From Sulfitobacter sp. HNIBRBA3233 (GTDB lineage Bacteria > Pseudomonadota > Alphaproteobacteria > Rhodobacterales > Rhodobacteraceae), in assembly GCF_040149665.1 (NCBI RefSeq), contig NZ_JBEFLP010000001.1:1550001-1614000 (forward strand): DNA of 64,000 bases, read 5' to 3'. The notes under the pieces are model-generated. The model had not been told where the DNA came from. It saw only the letters and a program-made list of their open reading frames with translations, and searched no databases. Shown here piece by piece: positions 8,737 through 18,576 of this stretch (positions are counted from its first letter, which is position 1; the number at the start of each line of letters is the position of its first letter). Made by a program: the position numbers and the translations under genes.

Positions 8737-9405
8737 ATGGCCGGAGAGATTCCAGATCTTGAAGCCGTGGAACGGACGGGGACAGGCAAGGGCGCCGCTC
8801 GTCAGGCACGCCGTGATGGCATGGTTCCCGGGATTGTATTCGGTGGCGACAAAGACCCGCTGCCAATCAACATCCCGTTCAACAAACTGCTGACAATGCT
8901 GCGCAAGGGCCGGTTCAAGTCGACCCTGTTCAACATGAAAGTCGAAGGCCACGACGACGTGCGCGTCATCTGCCGCGACGTTCAGCGCCATGTGGTCAAG
9001 GACCTGCCGACACACGTCGACTTCCTGCGCCTGCGCCGCACAACGAAGATCAACCTCTTCATCGGCGTCGAAGTGGCGGGCGAAGAAGAATGCCCCGGCC
9101 TGAAAAACGGTGGCGTCCTGACGCTGGTGCGTCCGGAAATCGAACTGGTTGTGACTGCATCGGACATCCCCGAAAGCGTCACAGTGGACATTTCCGGATT
9201 GGAAATCGGCGACAGTGCGACAATTTCGAACGTCAAGCTGCCAGCGGGCTCCAAGCCCACCATCGACCGTGACTTTGTCATTGCACAGATTTCGGCTCCA
9301 TCGGGTCTTGCCTCGCAGGACGACGACGAAGAAGAAGATGTCGCAGCAGACGAAGTTCCGACAACGGAAATGGATCCACCGAACGGCGAACAAGCCGACG
9401 ATTGA
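8737..9405 (+). CDS. rplY: 50S ribosomal protein L25 / Ctc
   Basis: 222 residues, the long Ctc form with an L25 N-terminal domain (about 1-95), a TL5-type C-terminal beta domain, and an acidic tail ([17 protein letters not shown]). It binds 5S rRNA in the large subunit. Conserved blocks include [21 protein letters not shown] near the N-terminus and [12 protein letters not shown] in the C-terminal domain. The ATG at 8737 is preferred because GGAG lies 6 bases upstream; a TTG at 8725 would overlap it. It is followed by a terminator and then pth, the usual rplY-pth order. Confidence 0.95.
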   Translation: MAGEIPDLEAVERTGTGKGAARQARRDGMVPGIVFGGDKDPLPINIPFNKLLTMLRKGRFKSTLFNMKVEGHDDVRVICRDVQRHVVKDLPTHVDFLRLRRTTKINLFIGVEVAGEEECPGLKNGGVLTLVRPEIELVVTASDIPESVTVDISGLEIGDSATISNVKLPAGSKPTIDRDFVIAQISAPSGLASQDDDEEEDVAADEVPTTEMDPPNGEQADD

Positions 9406-9436
9406 TCCTTTTTCCCGCAGGGGAAAAGATTTCGAA

Positions 9437-9462
9437 GGGGCCGCCACGCGGCCCCTTTTTCT
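9437..9462 (+). terminator. Rho-independent terminator after rplY
   Basis: An 8-bp perfect stem GGGGCCGC/GCGGCCCC with a 3-nt loop followed by TTTTTCTTTT. Confidence 0.92.
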
Positions 9463-9569
9463 TTTGGCCCCCCTTTCCGCTCTGCTGCGCGTCCCCGCAG
9501 CGCCCGGCGGGCTGGACCCCCTGCTCCCTCGCCAGTACAGTTCGCGTTGGCGTTGTGAGGAGTTGAGCA

Positions 9570-10286
9570 ATGAAACTGATCGTGGGCCTTGGAAATCCGG
9601 GGGCGAAATATGCAGGGCACCGCCATAATATCGGCTTCATGGCGCTGGACCGCATTGCGGCGGATCACGGATTTCCCGGCTGGAAGACCAAACATCAGGG
9701 CAGCGTGACCGAAGGCCGCTTTGGGTCGGACCGTGTGGCACTGCTGAAGCCAGAAACCTTCATGAACCGCTCGGGCGACAGCGTTCAGGCCGCGGCGGCT
9801 TTTTTCAAGATCGACGCGTCCGACATCATCGTGCTGCACGACGAGATCGACCTTGCCCCCGGCAAGGTCAAATGGAAGGAAGGCGGCGGACACGCGGGAC
9901 ACAACGGCCTGCGATCAATCCACAGCCACCTTGGCCCCGACTACGCGCGCGTGCGGCTGGGCGTAGGCCATCCCGGTCACAAGGACCGCGTACCGGGATA
10001 TGTGCTGCATGATTTCGCCAAGGCCGATCAGGACTGGCTTGACGATGTTCTGCGCGGTGTAAGCGACGGGGCGCCTTATCTGGCCACGGGCGATGGCGCC
10101 GCCTTCATGAATGAGGTAGGCAAGCGGATCGCCCCCCAACGCCCCTCGACCGGCACGCGCAAGCCCGCCACACCCGATTCCCCTTCCCGCGCAGCGCCTG
10201 CGGCCGACGAAAACAGCGCCACCGGCGAAGACACCGGCCCCGATACCCGCAGCCAGCTGCAAAAATTGATGGATCGTTTCAAATGA
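9570..10286 (+). CDS. pth: Peptidyl-tRNA hydrolase
   Basis: 238 residues. It releases peptides from prematurely dissociated peptidyl-tRNA. The N-terminal KLIVGLGNPGAKYAGHRHNIGF carries the active-site Asn9 and His19; the conserved HDEIDL block, GGGHAGHNGLRSI and a RVRLGVGHPG motif are all present. After the normal domain (about 188 residues) there is a proline-, alanine- and threonine-rich tail of about 50 residues, probably disordered. GAGGAG precedes the ATG. The stop overlaps the next start (ATGA), indicating coupling with the DUF2332 gene. Confidence 0.97.
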   Translation: MKLIVGLGNPGAKYAGHRHNIGFMALDRIAADHGFPGWKTKHQGSVTEGRFGSDRVALLKPETFMNRSGDSVQAAAAFFKIDASDIIVLHDEIDLAPGKVKWKEGGGHAGHNGLRSIHSHLGPDYARVRLGVGHPGHKDRVPGYVLHDFAKADQDWLDDVLRGVSDGAPYLATGDGAAFMNEVGKRIAPQRPSTGTRKPATPDSPSRAAPAADENSATGEDTGPDTRSQLQKLMDRFK

Positions 10287-11329
10287 CACTGATCGACGCC
10301 TTCCGCCAGCAGGCGGTCAGCTGCGAGGCGCTCGGCAGCCCGTTCATGGCCCGTCTGCTTACAATGCTCGCGCAGGAGTGGCCCGCCGACAGCGCTCTTG
10401 CCAAGAGTTTCGAAACCATCCCCGGAGAGCCGGGGCCTTCGGGTGCCTCCCTGCCCCTGCGCACCTGCGCGGGGCTCCACGCGCTTGTCCTGACCCGCCG
10501 CGCGCCTGCGCTGGCCGCCGTCTATCCGCCCCACACAGCCGAGGACGCCGACCTGCGTGATGCCGTGCTGGCGGCCATCAAAGACCATGCGAAGTTTCTT
10601 GTGAACTGGTGCAAGAGCCCGCCCCAGACGAACGAGGTCCGCCGCTCCGCCGCGATGATCGCGGGCGCACAGGTGGCGGTCGCGTCCTACCGGCTGCCGA
10701 TCCATCTGAGCGAGTTGGGCGCCAGCGGCGGGTTGAACATGATGTGGGACCACTATGCGCTCGAGATCAAGGGCACCCGGTTCGGCCCGCAGATGCCTGC
10801 CGTGACCCTGACGCCTGAATGGAGCGGACCGCTGCCGCCCGCGGCCAATCCACGGATCGTGGCGCGCGAGGGCGTGGACCTCAATCCGCTTGATCCGCAG
10901 CACGGCGACGACCTGCTGCGGTTGACAGCCTATCTGTGGCCCGATCAGCCGGACCGCCTTGCCATGACCCGCGCGGCGGCGTCAGTGATGACCGCGCCGA
11001 TCGCGAAAGGGGATGCGATCGACTGGCTCGCGCGGAGGCTGGCCTCGGCGCCGCAGGGCCATCTGCACCTGATCCAGCACTCCATCGCGTGGCAGTATTT
11101 TTCAAAAGCCGCTCAGGCGCGGGGACGTGCCCTGATCGAGGGCGCGGGCGCACGGGCAAAACGCGACCGCCCCCTTGCCTGGCTGTCTATGGAGACCGAC
11201 GGCGACACCACCGGCGGCAGGGGCGCGGCCATCACGCTCAGGATCTGGCCCGGCGACATCACTGTCGTGCTGGGGCGTGCGGATTTCCACGGCCGCTGGA
11301 TCGACTGGGCCTACGATTCCGCCGGTTAA
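10283..11329 (+). CDS. DUF2332 family protein
   Basis: 348 residues, recognised as a DUF2332-type protein from its overall pattern: an all-helical N-terminal half, then LSELGASGGLNMMWDHY, which looks like a methyltransferase-type GxSGGLN loop. Function is unknown. There is no signal peptide or membrane segment, so it is cytosolic. The start overlaps the pth stop by four bases (ATGA). The only link to pth is position. Confidence 0.75.
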   Translation: MTLIDAFRQQAVSCEALGSPFMARLLTMLAQEWPADSALAKSFETIPGEPGPSGASLPLRTCAGLHALVLTRRAPALAAVYPPHTAEDADLRDAVLAAIKDHAKFLVNWCKSPPQTNEVRRSAAMIAGAQVAVASYRLPIHLSELGASGGLNMMWDHYALEIKGTRFGPQMPAVTLTPEWSGPLPPAANPRIVAREGVDLNPLDPQHGDDLLRLTAYLWPDQPDRLAMTRAAASVMTAPIAKGDAIDWLARRLASAPQGHLHLIQHSIAWQYFSKAAQARGRALIEGAGARAKRDRPLAWLSMETDGDTTGGRGAAITLRIWPGDITVVLGRADFHGRWIDWAYDSAG

Positions 11330-11404
11330 TCCGCGCCGAAGGCAGTTCTTTCTTCCGTTGCATGGAAGCGCGTGTTTCACTCGGACCCAAACCGGGGAGA
11401 GAAA

Positions 11405-12577
11405 ATGCGCAAAGCGTTGAAATGGATCGGCTGGCTCGCACTGATGACAGTGTTGATCACCATCGCGGTCGGGGTGTGGAAGCGCGAGGAGATCGCGCGG
11501 TTGCTGGCCGTGAATTCGCTCTTTGCCGAAGACAAAATCGTTTCCAATTTCTCGAACATGAACGCGGCCTTCCTGTCGGTACCTGTCCCGCGGGGAGAAG
11601 GCCCGGTGAGCCCGCTTCCCAATGGCCCCGAAGCCCGGCTGCCGCAGGAAACCGAGGCGTGGATCAAGGACCACGCGGTGACCTCACTGGTGGTGCTGAA
11701 AGACGGGGCCGTGGTGCACGAGAGCTATCATCTGGGCACGACGGCCGGCGACCGGCGGATCAGCTGGTCTGTCGCCAAAAGCTATCTTTCGGCGCTGATC
11801 GGTATCCTGCTGGAGGAAGGCGCCATCGACTCCCTCGACGATCCGGTCACGAAATACGCACCGGCGCTTGTCGACAGCGCCTATGACGGATCGACGATCC
11901 GCAACGTGTTGAACATGGCAAGCGGCGTGGTCTTCGACGAGGATTACCTGGATCCGGATTCAGACATCAACAGGATGGGCCGCGTGATCGCGCTTGGCGG
12001 GCGGCTGGATGACTTCACGGTCGACCTGAAAGAGAGCTTCGCAGACCCCGGCACCGACTGGCAGTATGTGTCAATCGACACCCATGTGCTGTCGATGGTC
12101 GTGCGCGGTGCTACCGACCGGTCCATCCCCACATTGCTGAGCGAGAAGGTCATCGCCCCCATGGGGCTTGAGGCGGAACCCTATTATCTGACCGATGGTG
12201 CGGGCACCGCCTTTGTTCTGGGCGGGCTGAACCTGACGAGCCGCGATTACGCGCGGTTCGGCCAGATGTATTTGCAGAACGGGCGCTGGAACGGCGAACA
12301 GATCGTACCGGCGGACTGGGTTGCGGCCTCGACGAGGGCGAGTGCGCCGACGGGGCCGGACGAGTTGGGCTACGGTTACCAGTGGTGGATCCCGCATGGC
12401 GCGCGCGAGGGCGAATTCCTCGCCCGCGGTGTTTACGGGCAGTATATCTATATCAATCGCGCCGCGGGTGTTGTGATCGCCACCACAGCCGCGCATCGCG
12501 GCTTCCGCGCGGAAGGGGCGCACGAGCGCAACGTCGAGATCTTTCGCGCCATCACCGACAGCCTGAACGGAGGATGA
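11405..12577 (+). CDS. Membrane-anchored serine hydrolase (class C beta-lactamase fold)
   Basis: 390 residues. One N-terminal membrane anchor (about 6-24), then a beta-lactamase/transpeptidase-like domain. The nucleophile motif SVAK is at residues 122-125, and a YVS block stands where YxN is expected. The C-terminal part has GYGYQWWIPHG and GVYGQYIYI. This resembles 6-aminohexanoate-dimer hydrolase and EstB-type esterases more than true beta-lactamases. A periplasm-facing esterase or amidase is inferred; the substrate is unknown. The ATG at 11405 follows GGGGAGAG; a GTG at 11372 would add 11 residues. Confidence 0.85.
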   Translation: MRKALKWIGWLALMTVLITIAVGVWKREEIARLLAVNSLFAEDKIVSNFSNMNAAFLSVPVPRGEGPVSPLPNGPEARLPQETEAWIKDHAVTSLVVLKDGAVVHESYHLGTTAGDRRISWSVAKSYLSALIGILLEEGAIDSLDDPVTKYAPALVDSAYDGSTIRNVLNMASGVVFDEDYLDPDSDINRMGRVIALGGRLDDFTVDLKESFADPGTDWQYVSIDTHVLSMVVRGATDRSIPTLLSEKVIAPMGLEAEPYYLTDGAGTAFVLGGLNLTSRDYARFGQMYLQNGRWNGEQIVPADWVAASTRASAPTGPDELGYGYQWWIPHGAREGEFLARGVYGQYIYINRAAGVVIATTAAHRGFRAEGAHERNVEIFRAITDSLNGG

Positions 12578-12580
12578 TCC

Positions 12581-12961
12581 ATGCAACCCGATGAAAGCGT
12601 TAACGTCGAAGGGGGCACGCTGGCGCTCTGCGGTGCCGATCCTGTCACGGGGTTCTTTCGTGACGGCCACTGCAACACCTGCGATGCCGATCAGGGCAGC
12701 CATACCGTCTGTGCGGTCATGACGGCCGAATTCCTTGCCTATTCGAAATACGTGGGCAACGACCTGACGACGCCGAACCCGGTGTTCGGCTTTGCCGGAC
12801 TGAAACCCGGCGACCGCTGGTGCCTGTGCGCGGGCCGGTTCTTGCAGGCCGCCGACGAAGGCTGCGCGCCGCGTGTCGACCTGGCGGCGACCCATCTGCG
12901 TGCGCTGGAAGTCGTACCGCTCGACACGCTGCGGGCGCACGCGCTGGAGAGCGACCGTTGA
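12581..12961 (+). CDS. DUF2237 family protein
   Basis: 126 residues, clearly DUF2237. It has the diagnostic blocks DPVTGFFRDGHCNT, GSHTVCAVMTAEFL, GNDLTTP and LKPGDRWCLCAGR. Several conserved cysteines (in DGHC, TVCAV, RWCLC) suggest a metal or redox role, but none is established. It starts 4 bases after the serine hydrolase and its stop overlaps the TTG start of the next gene, so the three genes look co-translated. Confidence 0.92.
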   Translation: MQPDESVNVEGGTLALCGADPVTGFFRDGHCNTCDADQGSHTVCAVMTAEFLAYSKYVGNDLTTPNPVFGFAGLKPGDRWCLCAGRFLQAADEGCAPRVDLAATHLRALEVVPLDTLRAHALESDR

Positions 12962-13539
12962 AGTGGCGGCTCCTCGCTGCCCTCTGGGCGCTCCTCGCCC
13001 CTCTCGCAGCCGCCGCGCAGGACATCCGCCCGCAAGAACAGACACGGCTGGAGCGGTTCGAGAGCACCGCCGGAGAGGCGCTGCTGGGCGCACTGGCGGG
13101 CGGGGCTGCGCAGGATGTCGCGGCGCTTCAGCAGGCGTTGTCCGGGCAGCCGCAGGTGGCCTTTGACCCCGGCATGGCCGGCGACTGGCGCTGCCGCACG
13201 ATGAAGCTGGGCAGGCTGTCGGCGCTGGTGGTCTACGCCCCGTTCGACTGCCGGATGACCCTTGATCTGACGGGTGTGACCTTCGAGAAACTGACAGGGT
13301 CGCAACGCACCTCCGGCCGGATCGAGCTGAGGGACGGGCGCGCCGTCTACCTGGGCGTCGGATACGTACGCTCCGAGCAACCGCAGGCTTACGCGGATCT
13401 GCCGCCCGATTTCACCGGGACCGGAACGATCACACCGGACGTGGCGGTCTTCGAGAGGGTTTCTAACACCCGCGCGCGGCTGATGTTCCCGCTGCCTGTC
13501 AACGAAAGCGATTTCGACATTCTGGAACTGACCCGCTGA
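12958..13539 (+). CDS. Secreted DUF4893 protein
   Basis: 193 residues starting at a TTG that overlaps the upstream stop (TTGA). It opens with a signal peptide of about 19 residues ending in AAAAQ. The mature protein matches DUF4893: GDWRCRTMKLG, an LVVYAPFDCRM block and FEKLTGSQRTSGRIEL, with two cysteines placed to form a disulfide. It is probably periplasmic; no function is known. An upstream extension of the frame to 12820 lies inside DUF2237 and is rejected because the signal peptide fixes the start. Confidence 0.85.
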   Translation: MKWRLLAALWALLAPLAAAAQDIRPQEQTRLERFESTAGEALLGALAGGAAQDVAALQQALSGQPQVAFDPGMAGDWRCRTMKLGRLSALVVYAPFDCRMTLDLTGVTFEKLTGSQRTSGRIELRDGRAVYLGVGYVRSEQPQAYADLPPDFTGTGTITPDVAVFERVSNTRARLMFPLPVNESDFDILELTR

Positions 13540-13540
13540 A

Positions 13541-13572
13541 ATAAAAACGCCCCTCTCCGGAGGGAAGGGCGT
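13541..13572 (-). terminator. Rho-independent terminator after trpB
   Basis: On the minus strand, an ACGCCC/GGGCGT outer stem with an inner CCCTC/GAGGG stem is followed by TTTTTAT. It also lies at the end of the convergent DUF4893 gene. Confidence 0.75.
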
Positions 13573-13630
13573 GGCCCCACCGGGGCGGAGCATCCAGCCG
13601 CGCAGACGGCCTGCGCCTCTCAGCCCCGGA

Positions 13631-14863
13631 TCAGGCGAATTCGCCCATCTCGAACCCCAGCGCGCGGGCGACCGTAAAGATGTCCTTGTCGCCGCGACCG
13701 CACATGTTCATGCAGATGATATGATCCTTCGGCAGATCGGGGGCGATCTTCATCACATGCGCCAGCGCGTGGCTCGGCTCCAGCGCCGGAATGATACCTT
13801 CCAACTCGCAACATTTCTGGAACGCCGCCAGAGCCTCGCGGTCGGTGATCGAAACATACTGCGCCCGACCGATATCATGCAGCCATGCGTGTTCGGGCCC
13901 GATACCGGGATAGTCCAGACCCGCCGAGATCGAAAACCCTTCTAGGATCTGCCCGTCATCGTCCTGCAAAAGATAGGTGCGGTTGCCATGCAGCACACCG
14001 GGCCTGCCGCCGGTCAGCGACGCGCAATGCTCCATCTTCTCGTTCACACCCTTGCCGCCCGCTTCGACGCCGATGATGTTCACGTCCTTGTCGTCAAGGA
14101 ACGGATAGAACAGACCCATCGCGTTCGACCCGCCCCCGATGGCCGCGATCAGCGTATCGGGCAGCCGGCCTTCGGCGGCATCCATCTGGGTGCGGACTTC
14201 CTTGCCGATGATGCTCTGGAAATCGCGGACCATGGCCGGATACGGGTGCGGACCGGCAACCGTGCCGATGCAGTAGAAGGTATCGCGCACGTTGGTCACC
14301 CAGTCGCGCAGCGCGTCGTTCATCGCGTCCTTCAGCGTACCGCGCCCCGAGGTCACCGGGACGATTTCGGCGCCCAGAAGGCGCATGCGGAAGACGTTGG
14401 GGGCCTGACGCTCCACGTCATGCGCGCCCATGTAGACGACGCATTTCAGGCCGAACTTGGCACAGACCGTGGCCGTTGCCACGCCGTGCTGGCCCGCGCC
14501 GGTTTCGGCGATGATGCGCTTCTTGCCCATCCGGCGGGCCAGGATGATCTGGCCCAGCACATTGTTGATCTTGTGCGCGCCGGTGTGGTTCAGCTCGTCG
14601 CGCTTCATGTAGACTTTCGCGCCACCCAGCTCGTCCGTCAGCCGCTCGGCAAAATAAAGCGGGCTGGGGCGACCGACGTAATGCGTCCACAGATCGTCCA
14701 TCTCGGCCCAGAAGGTCGGGTCGTCCTTGGCGCGCTCGTATTCCGCTTCGAGATCGAGGATCAGCGGCATCAGCGTCTCCGACACGAAACGCCCGCCGAA
14801 ATCGCCGAAACGCCCCTTTTCGTCGGGACCGGTCATGAAACTGTTGAACAGATCGTTTGCCAT
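13631..14863 (-). CDS. trpB: Tryptophan synthase beta subunit
   Basis: 410 residues. This PLP enzyme condenses indole with L-serine. The PLP lysine is Lys98 in [10 protein letters not shown]. The catalytic ETGAGQHG block, the phosphate-binding GGGSNAMG loop and the C-terminal LEPSHALAH are present. The ATG at 14863 follows AAAGG; the frame is open for another 51 codons upstream without a ribosome site. Together with trpF upstream it forms a minus-strand trp group, while trpA is elsewhere. Confidence 0.98.
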   Translation of the reverse strand: MANDLFNSFMTGPDEKGRFGDFGGRFVSETLMPLILDLEAEYERAKDDPTFWAEMDDLWTHYVGRPSPLYFAERLTDELGGAKVYMKRDELNHTGAHKINNVLGQIILARRMGKKRIIAETGAGQHGVATATVCAKFGLKCVVYMGAHDVERQAPNVFRMRLLGAEIVPVTSGRGTLKDAMNDALRDWVTNVRDTFYCIGTVAGPHPYPAMVRDFQSIIGKEVRTQMDAAEGRLPDTLIAAIGGGSNAMGLFYPFLDDKDVNIIGVEAGGKGVNEKMEHCASLTGGRPGVLHGNRTYLLQDDDGQILEGFSISAGLDYPGIGPEHAWLHDIGRAQYVSITDREALAAFQKCCELEGIIPALEPSHALAHVMKIAPDLPKDHIICMNMCGRGDKDIFTVARALGFEMGEFA

Positions 14864-15318
14864 GGCGTGCTGCACCTTTCGCGGACTAAGTTGTGCCCAG
14901 CAGTACCGCCGTTGCGAGGGCGGGACAAGCGGGCATCGGGACGCAGTTTTGCGCAGCAGCCCCCAATCTACCGGTGAAGCGGCTTCACTTCCCGACGCTC
15001 CAAGCAGCGATCCCACGTCACCCGGTTTTCGAGACCGATCTCGAACTGCGCAGGATCGCGCTCCCGTGCAGCACCAAGGATTTCCGGACCCTCAAGCGAA
15101 TAGCCGTAGTAGTCCATCCGGTCAGGTTTCTGGGTCGGCTGTATCCCCTACCACCCATTTCGGCATCGCGAAGGCTTTGTGCCGGCAGCGGCGATCTCCA
15201 GTCTACAGGCTAATCTCCGACCGTATTTCGCGGGTTTGTCTGCGCCCCGTATCTAAGCCCAGAATAGACAGACGGACGGTTTTGGTCACCGCAATAACGC
15301 CTTTGTCCGCCTGCGAGG
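14864..15318. other. trpF-trpB spacer
   Basis: A 455-base spacer, long for a trpF-trpB pair. The only coding candidate is a 49-codon minus-strand frame (14968-15117). Otherwise I see no RNA or repeat. Confidence 0.45.
14968..15117 (-). CDS. Possible small protein or gene remnant
   Basis: A minus-strand frame of 49 codons with an ATG at 15117 and a TAG at 14968. The peptide has natural-looking composition: [14 protein letters not shown], then acidic and aromatic residues, and an [10 protein letters not shown] end. An in-frame stop lies nine codons upstream of the ATG, and no good ribosome site is visible. It could be a genuine small protein or the C-terminal remnant of a lost gene between trpF and trpB. 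I do not recognise a family. Confidence 0.4.
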   Translation of the reverse strand: MDYYGYSLEGPEILGAARERDPAQFEIGLENRVTWDRCLERREVKPLHR

Positions 15319-15966
15319 TTACGCAGCCCGTGCTGCCGCGATAAGTGCCTCGATCTTGGCCGCGTCCTTCACGCCCGGTGCGCTTTCCACGCCGGAGGAG
15401 ACATCGACCTGCCGCGCGTTCGTGCGGCGGATAGCCTCGGCAACGTTATCGGGCGTCAGCCCACCGGCGAGCATCCAGGGCCGGCGCCACGCCCGCCCCA
15501 GAAGCAGCCGCCAGTCGAACGCCAGTCCGTTGCCACCGGGCAGATCGGCACCTTTGGGCGGTTTAGCGTCGATCAGAAGCTGATCGGCGACATCGCTGTA
15601 CCGGTCAATCGCCGCAAGGTCCGACGGCTTGCGGATGCCGATCGCCTTCATCACCGGCAGGCCATATCGCGCTTTGACCTCGGCCACCCGCGCGGGGCTC
15701 TCCTCTCCGTGCAATTGCAGCACGTCCAGCGGCACCACCGCATTGATCGCATCGAGCGTCGCGTCATCGGCATCCACGGTCAGGGCGACCTTGGCCACGC
15801 CGATGGGCACCAGGGCGGCAAGCTCTGCCGCCTCTTGCGGGGTGACGTTGCGCGGGGATTTCCCGAAGAACACGAAACCGACGTAACGCGCGCCCGCGTC
15901 GGACGCCGCTTTGACGGCCTGCGGGTCCCGCAAGCCGCAGATCTTTACTGCGATGTCGGATGGCAT
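15319..15966 (-). CDS. trpF: Phosphoribosylanthranilate isomerase
   Basis: 215 residues, a TIM barrel catalysing the Amadori rearrangement of PRA to CdRP. The catalytic Cys is in VKICGLRDP near the N-terminus and the Asp in QLLIDAK. The phosphate-binding elements LAGGLTPDN and DVSSGVES are present. The start is 7 bases after the lapA stop, so trpF belongs to the ihfB-lapA-trpF unit. Confidence 0.97.
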   Translation of the reverse strand: MPSDIAVKICGLRDPQAVKAASDAGARYVGFVFFGKSPRNVTPQEAAELAALVPIGVAKVALTVDADDATLDAINAVVPLDVLQLHGEESPARVAEVKARYGLPVMKAIGIRKPSDLAAIDRYSDVADQLLIDAKPPKGADLPGGNGLAFDWRLLLGRAWRRPWMLAGGLTPDNVAEAIRRTNARQVDVSSGVESAPGVKDAAKIEALIAAARAA

Positions 15967-15973
15967 GTGTCGG

Positions 15974-16324
15974 TCAGCCAGCTTCGTCCAGAAGCGCCAG
16001 GACGTCGTCCTTGCCCTTGTGACGCTCGGCTTTCAGGCGGGCGACCTCACGCTCCAGACGGCGCATCTCGCGGGCCTGCTTGGCCGCTTCGGCGCGTTCG
16101 GCGTATTCGCGGATCCATTCCCAGATGAAACCGATCAGCAGACCGGCAAGGATGCTGCCCAGAATGACGATGAACAAAGGCAGTTCCAACCGCGGGTTCA
16201 GCGCGAACAGGCCCGACACTTCGGCCGGCAGAACCTTCAGGGAAACAATTTCGCGGTTCGCAAGGGCCACGGCGATAAGGGCCACCGCGAAGATGGCAAT
16301 ACATAGGTAGCGGACGTAACGCAT
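15974..16324 (-). CDS. LapA-domain inner-membrane protein
   Basis: 116 residues with two membrane segments (about 5-22 and 48-68) and a charged, helical, probably coiled-coil C-terminus rich in Arg, Glu and Ala. This is the LapA (DUF1049) architecture; the E. coli homologue assists lipopolysaccharide assembly with LapB. The start codon directly abuts the ihfB stop with no spacer, so it is co-translated. In this group LapA commonly follows ihfB and precedes trpF. Confidence 0.9.
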   Translation of the reverse strand: MRYVRYLCIAIFAVALIAVALANREIVSLKVLPAEVSGLFALNPRLELPLFIVILGSILAGLLIGFIWEWIREYAERAEAAKQAREMRRLEREVARLKAERHKGKDDVLALLDEAG

Positions 16325-16609
16325 TCAGACTTTCCCGTTCAACCGATCACGAAGCAACTTCCCCGTCTTGAAGAAGGGTACATGCTTCTCTTCAACATGA
16401 ACAGTCTCACCGGTCCGAGGGTTCCGCCCGACGCGCGCATCACGCTTCTTGACGGAGAAGGCGCCGAAGCCGCGCAGTTCAACCCTGTCGCCGCGCGCCA
16501 TGGCAGAGGTAATCTCGTCAAAAATCGTATTCACAATCCGTTCCACATCACGCTGATATAGATGTGGATTTTCGTCCGCGATCTTCTGGATCAGTTCTGA
16601 CCGGATCAT
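16325..16609 (-). CDS. ihfB: Integration host factor subunit beta
   Basis: 94 residues, the full HU/IHF fold. The DNA-binding arm is [24 protein letters not shown] with the intercalating Pro in RNPRTG. The family signature [13 protein letters not shown] is present. It bends DNA as a heterodimer with IhfA in recombination, replication and transcription. It follows the rpsA terminator and heads the ihfB-lapA-trpF unit. Confidence 0.97.
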   Translation of the reverse strand: MIRSELIQKIADENPHLYQRDVERIVNTIFDEITSAMARGDRVELRGFGAFSVKKRDARVGRNPRTGETVHVEEKHVPFFKTGKLLRDRLNGKV

Positions 16610-16820
16610 CTGATTTTCCCCCGCTGATTTTTGTTGTGCGCCAAATCACTATATGGAAACCGGCGGCATCCGAAAAGTGACGGAACCGACCTCAGGGCGC
16701 AAATTGTCGCATGCTTTTGCGACATTGCGGGCATTTGGGCACCCTTCCGCCCAAATGCCCGCCACAGGACGCCGTGGCGCACCATCGGTGCCGGATATCG
16801 GTAAGCATGTGATTCGCAGC

Positions 16821-16848
16821 AAAAAACCCCGCGCCTTGCGGCGCGGGG
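16821..16848 (-). terminator. Rho-independent terminator after rpsA
   Basis: A perfect 9-bp stem CCCCGCGCC/GGCGCGGGG with a 4-nt loop, and six T on the minus strand immediately after. It separates rpsA from ihfB. Confidence 0.93.
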
Positions 16849-16899
16849 TCTGGTGTTATCGGTGCTGCGGCGGCAGGTGCCACCGGCAGACAGGGCCTA

Positions 16900-18576
16900 T
16901 CAGTCGTCGTCGCCTTTCAGCGCCGCGCCGAGAATATCGCCCAGCGATGCGCCGGAGTCGGAGGAACCGTACTGTTCGACGGCCTCTTTCTCTTCCGCAA
17001 TCTCGCGCGCCTTGATCGAGACGCCCAGACGGTGCGATTTGCTGTCCACGTTGGTCACGCGCACGTCAACCTTGTCACCGACCGAGAAACGCTCGGGGCG
17101 CTGTTCGGCACGGTCACGCGACAGGTCGGAGCGGCGGATGAAGGATTTCATGCCTTCGTATTCCACTTCGACGCCGCCATCCTCGATAGAGGTCACGGTC
17201 ACGGTGATGATCGAACCGCGCTTCACGCCGCCGACTGCTTCCGCGAACTTGTCGCCGCCCACGCCTTTGATCGAGAGCGAGATACGCTCTTTCTCGACGT
17301 CGACTTCGGAGACAACGGCCTGAACCACGTCACCCTTGCGATAGTCCTGAATGGCTTCTTCGCCACGCTGGTCCCACGACAGGTCCGACAGGTGAACCAT
17401 ACCGTCGATGTCGCCTGGCAGGCCGACGAACAGACCGAATTCGGTGATGTTCTTGACTTCGCCTTCGACTTCCGTGCCCTCGGGGTGCGTTTCGGAGAAC
17501 ACTTCCCATGGGTTGCGCATGGTCTGCTTGAGGCCGAGCGACACGCGGCGCTTTGCCTGATCGATTTCCAGAACCATGACTTCGACTTCCTGCGAAGTCG
17601 ACACGATCTTGCCGGGGTGTACGTTCTTCTTGGTCCAGGACATCTCGGAGACGTGGACAAGACCCTCGACGCCGGGCTCGAGCTCAACAAAGGCACCGTA
17701 ATCGGTGATGTTGGTCACGCGACCGGTGTGCGTGGATTCCAGCGGATACTTCGCGGCCACCAGATCCCACGGATCTTCCTGCAGCTGCTTCATGCCGAGG
17801 CTGATGCGGTGTGTTTCCTTGTTGATCTTGATGACCTGGACCTTGATGGTCTCGCCGATCGCCAGGATTTCCGAAGGATGGTTCACACGGCGCCATGCCA
17901 TGTCGGTGACGTGCAGCAGGCCGTCGACACCGCCCAGATCAACGAACGCACCGTATTCGGTGATGTTCTTGACCACGCCGTCCACGGTCTGACCTTCGGT
18001 CAGGTTGCCGATGACTTCGGCGCGCTGTTCGGCACGGGACTCTTCGAGGATCGCACGGCGCGATACCACGATGTTGCCACGGCGACGGTCCATTTTCAGG
18101 ATCTGGAACGGCTGCTTGAGACCCATCAGAGGGCCGGCATCGCGCACGGGGCGCACATCGACCTGAGAGCCGGGCAGGAAGGCCACGGCACCGCCGAGAT
18201 CGACAGTAAAGCCGCCTTTGACACGGCCGAAGATCGCACCTTCGACACGCTCTTCCGCGGCGTAGGCTTTTTCCAGACGGTCCCATGCTTCTTCACGGCG
18301 CGCCATCTCGCGGGAGATGACAGCTTCGCCGCGCGCGTTCTCTACCTGACGCAGGAACACTTCGACTTCGTCGCCGACTTCGATTTTGGGGGACTCGCCG
18401 GGATCGGCGAATTCTTTCAACTCGACGCGGCCTTCCATCTTGTAGCCTACGTCGATGATGGCCTGGCCCGCTTCGATCGCGATAACCTTGCCTTTGACAA
18501 CAGAACCCTCTTCGGGCGTGTCCATTTCGAAGCTTTCTTCTAGGAGCGCTTCAAACTCATCCATCATATTCGCCAT
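16900..18576 (-). CDS. rpsA: 30S ribosomal protein S1
   Basis: 558 residues, normal for S1. Six S1 RNA-binding domains follow one another, recognised by repeats such as ITEYGAFVDLGGVDGLLH, ITDYGAFVELEPGVEGLVH and ITEFGLFVGLPGDIDGMVH. It recruits mRNA to the ribosome. The ATG at 18576 gives the typical start (MANMMDEFEALLEESFE); another ATG follows three codons later. The frame is open 127 codons further upstream, but that part is not S1-like. The long upstream gap (433 bases) leaves room for a regulated leader, as S1 is autoregulated in other bacteria. Confidence 0.97.
   Translation of the reverse strand: MANMMDEFEALLEESFEMDTPEEGSVVKGKVIAIEAGQAIIDVGYKMEGRVELKEFADPGESPKIEVGDEVEVFLRQVENARGEAVISREMARREEAWDRLEKAYAAEERVEGAIFGRVKGGFTVDLGGAVAFLPGSQVDVRPVRDAGPLMGLKQPFQILKMDRRRGNIVVSRRAILEESRAEQRAEVIGNLTEGQTVDGVVKNITEYGAFVDLGGVDGLLHVTDMAWRRVNHPSEILAIGETIKVQVIKINKETHRISLGMKQLQEDPWDLVAAKYPLESTHTGRVTNITDYGAFVELEPGVEGLVHVSEMSWTKKNVHPGKIVSTSQEVEVMVLEIDQAKRRVSLGLKQTMRNPWEVFSETHPEGTEVEGEVKNITEFGLFVGLPGDIDGMVHLSDLSWDQRGEEAIQDYRKGDVVQAVVSEVDVEKERISLSIKGVGGDKFAEAVGGVKRGSIITVTVTSIEDGGVEVEYEGMKSFIRRSDLSRDRAEQRPERFSVGDKVDVRVTNVDSKSHRLGVSIKAREIAEEKEAVEQYGSSDSGASLGDILGAALKGDDD

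Noticed and set aside
14893..15213. Plus-strand frame of 106 codons in the trpF-trpB spacer
   Set aside because: Composition is arginine/proline-rich as in shadows; the minus-strand 49-codon frame is the better candidate.
17032..18543. Plus-strand frame of 503 codons opposite rpsA
   Set aside because: Shadow of the S1 repeats; its own repeats are the antisense of S1 domains.
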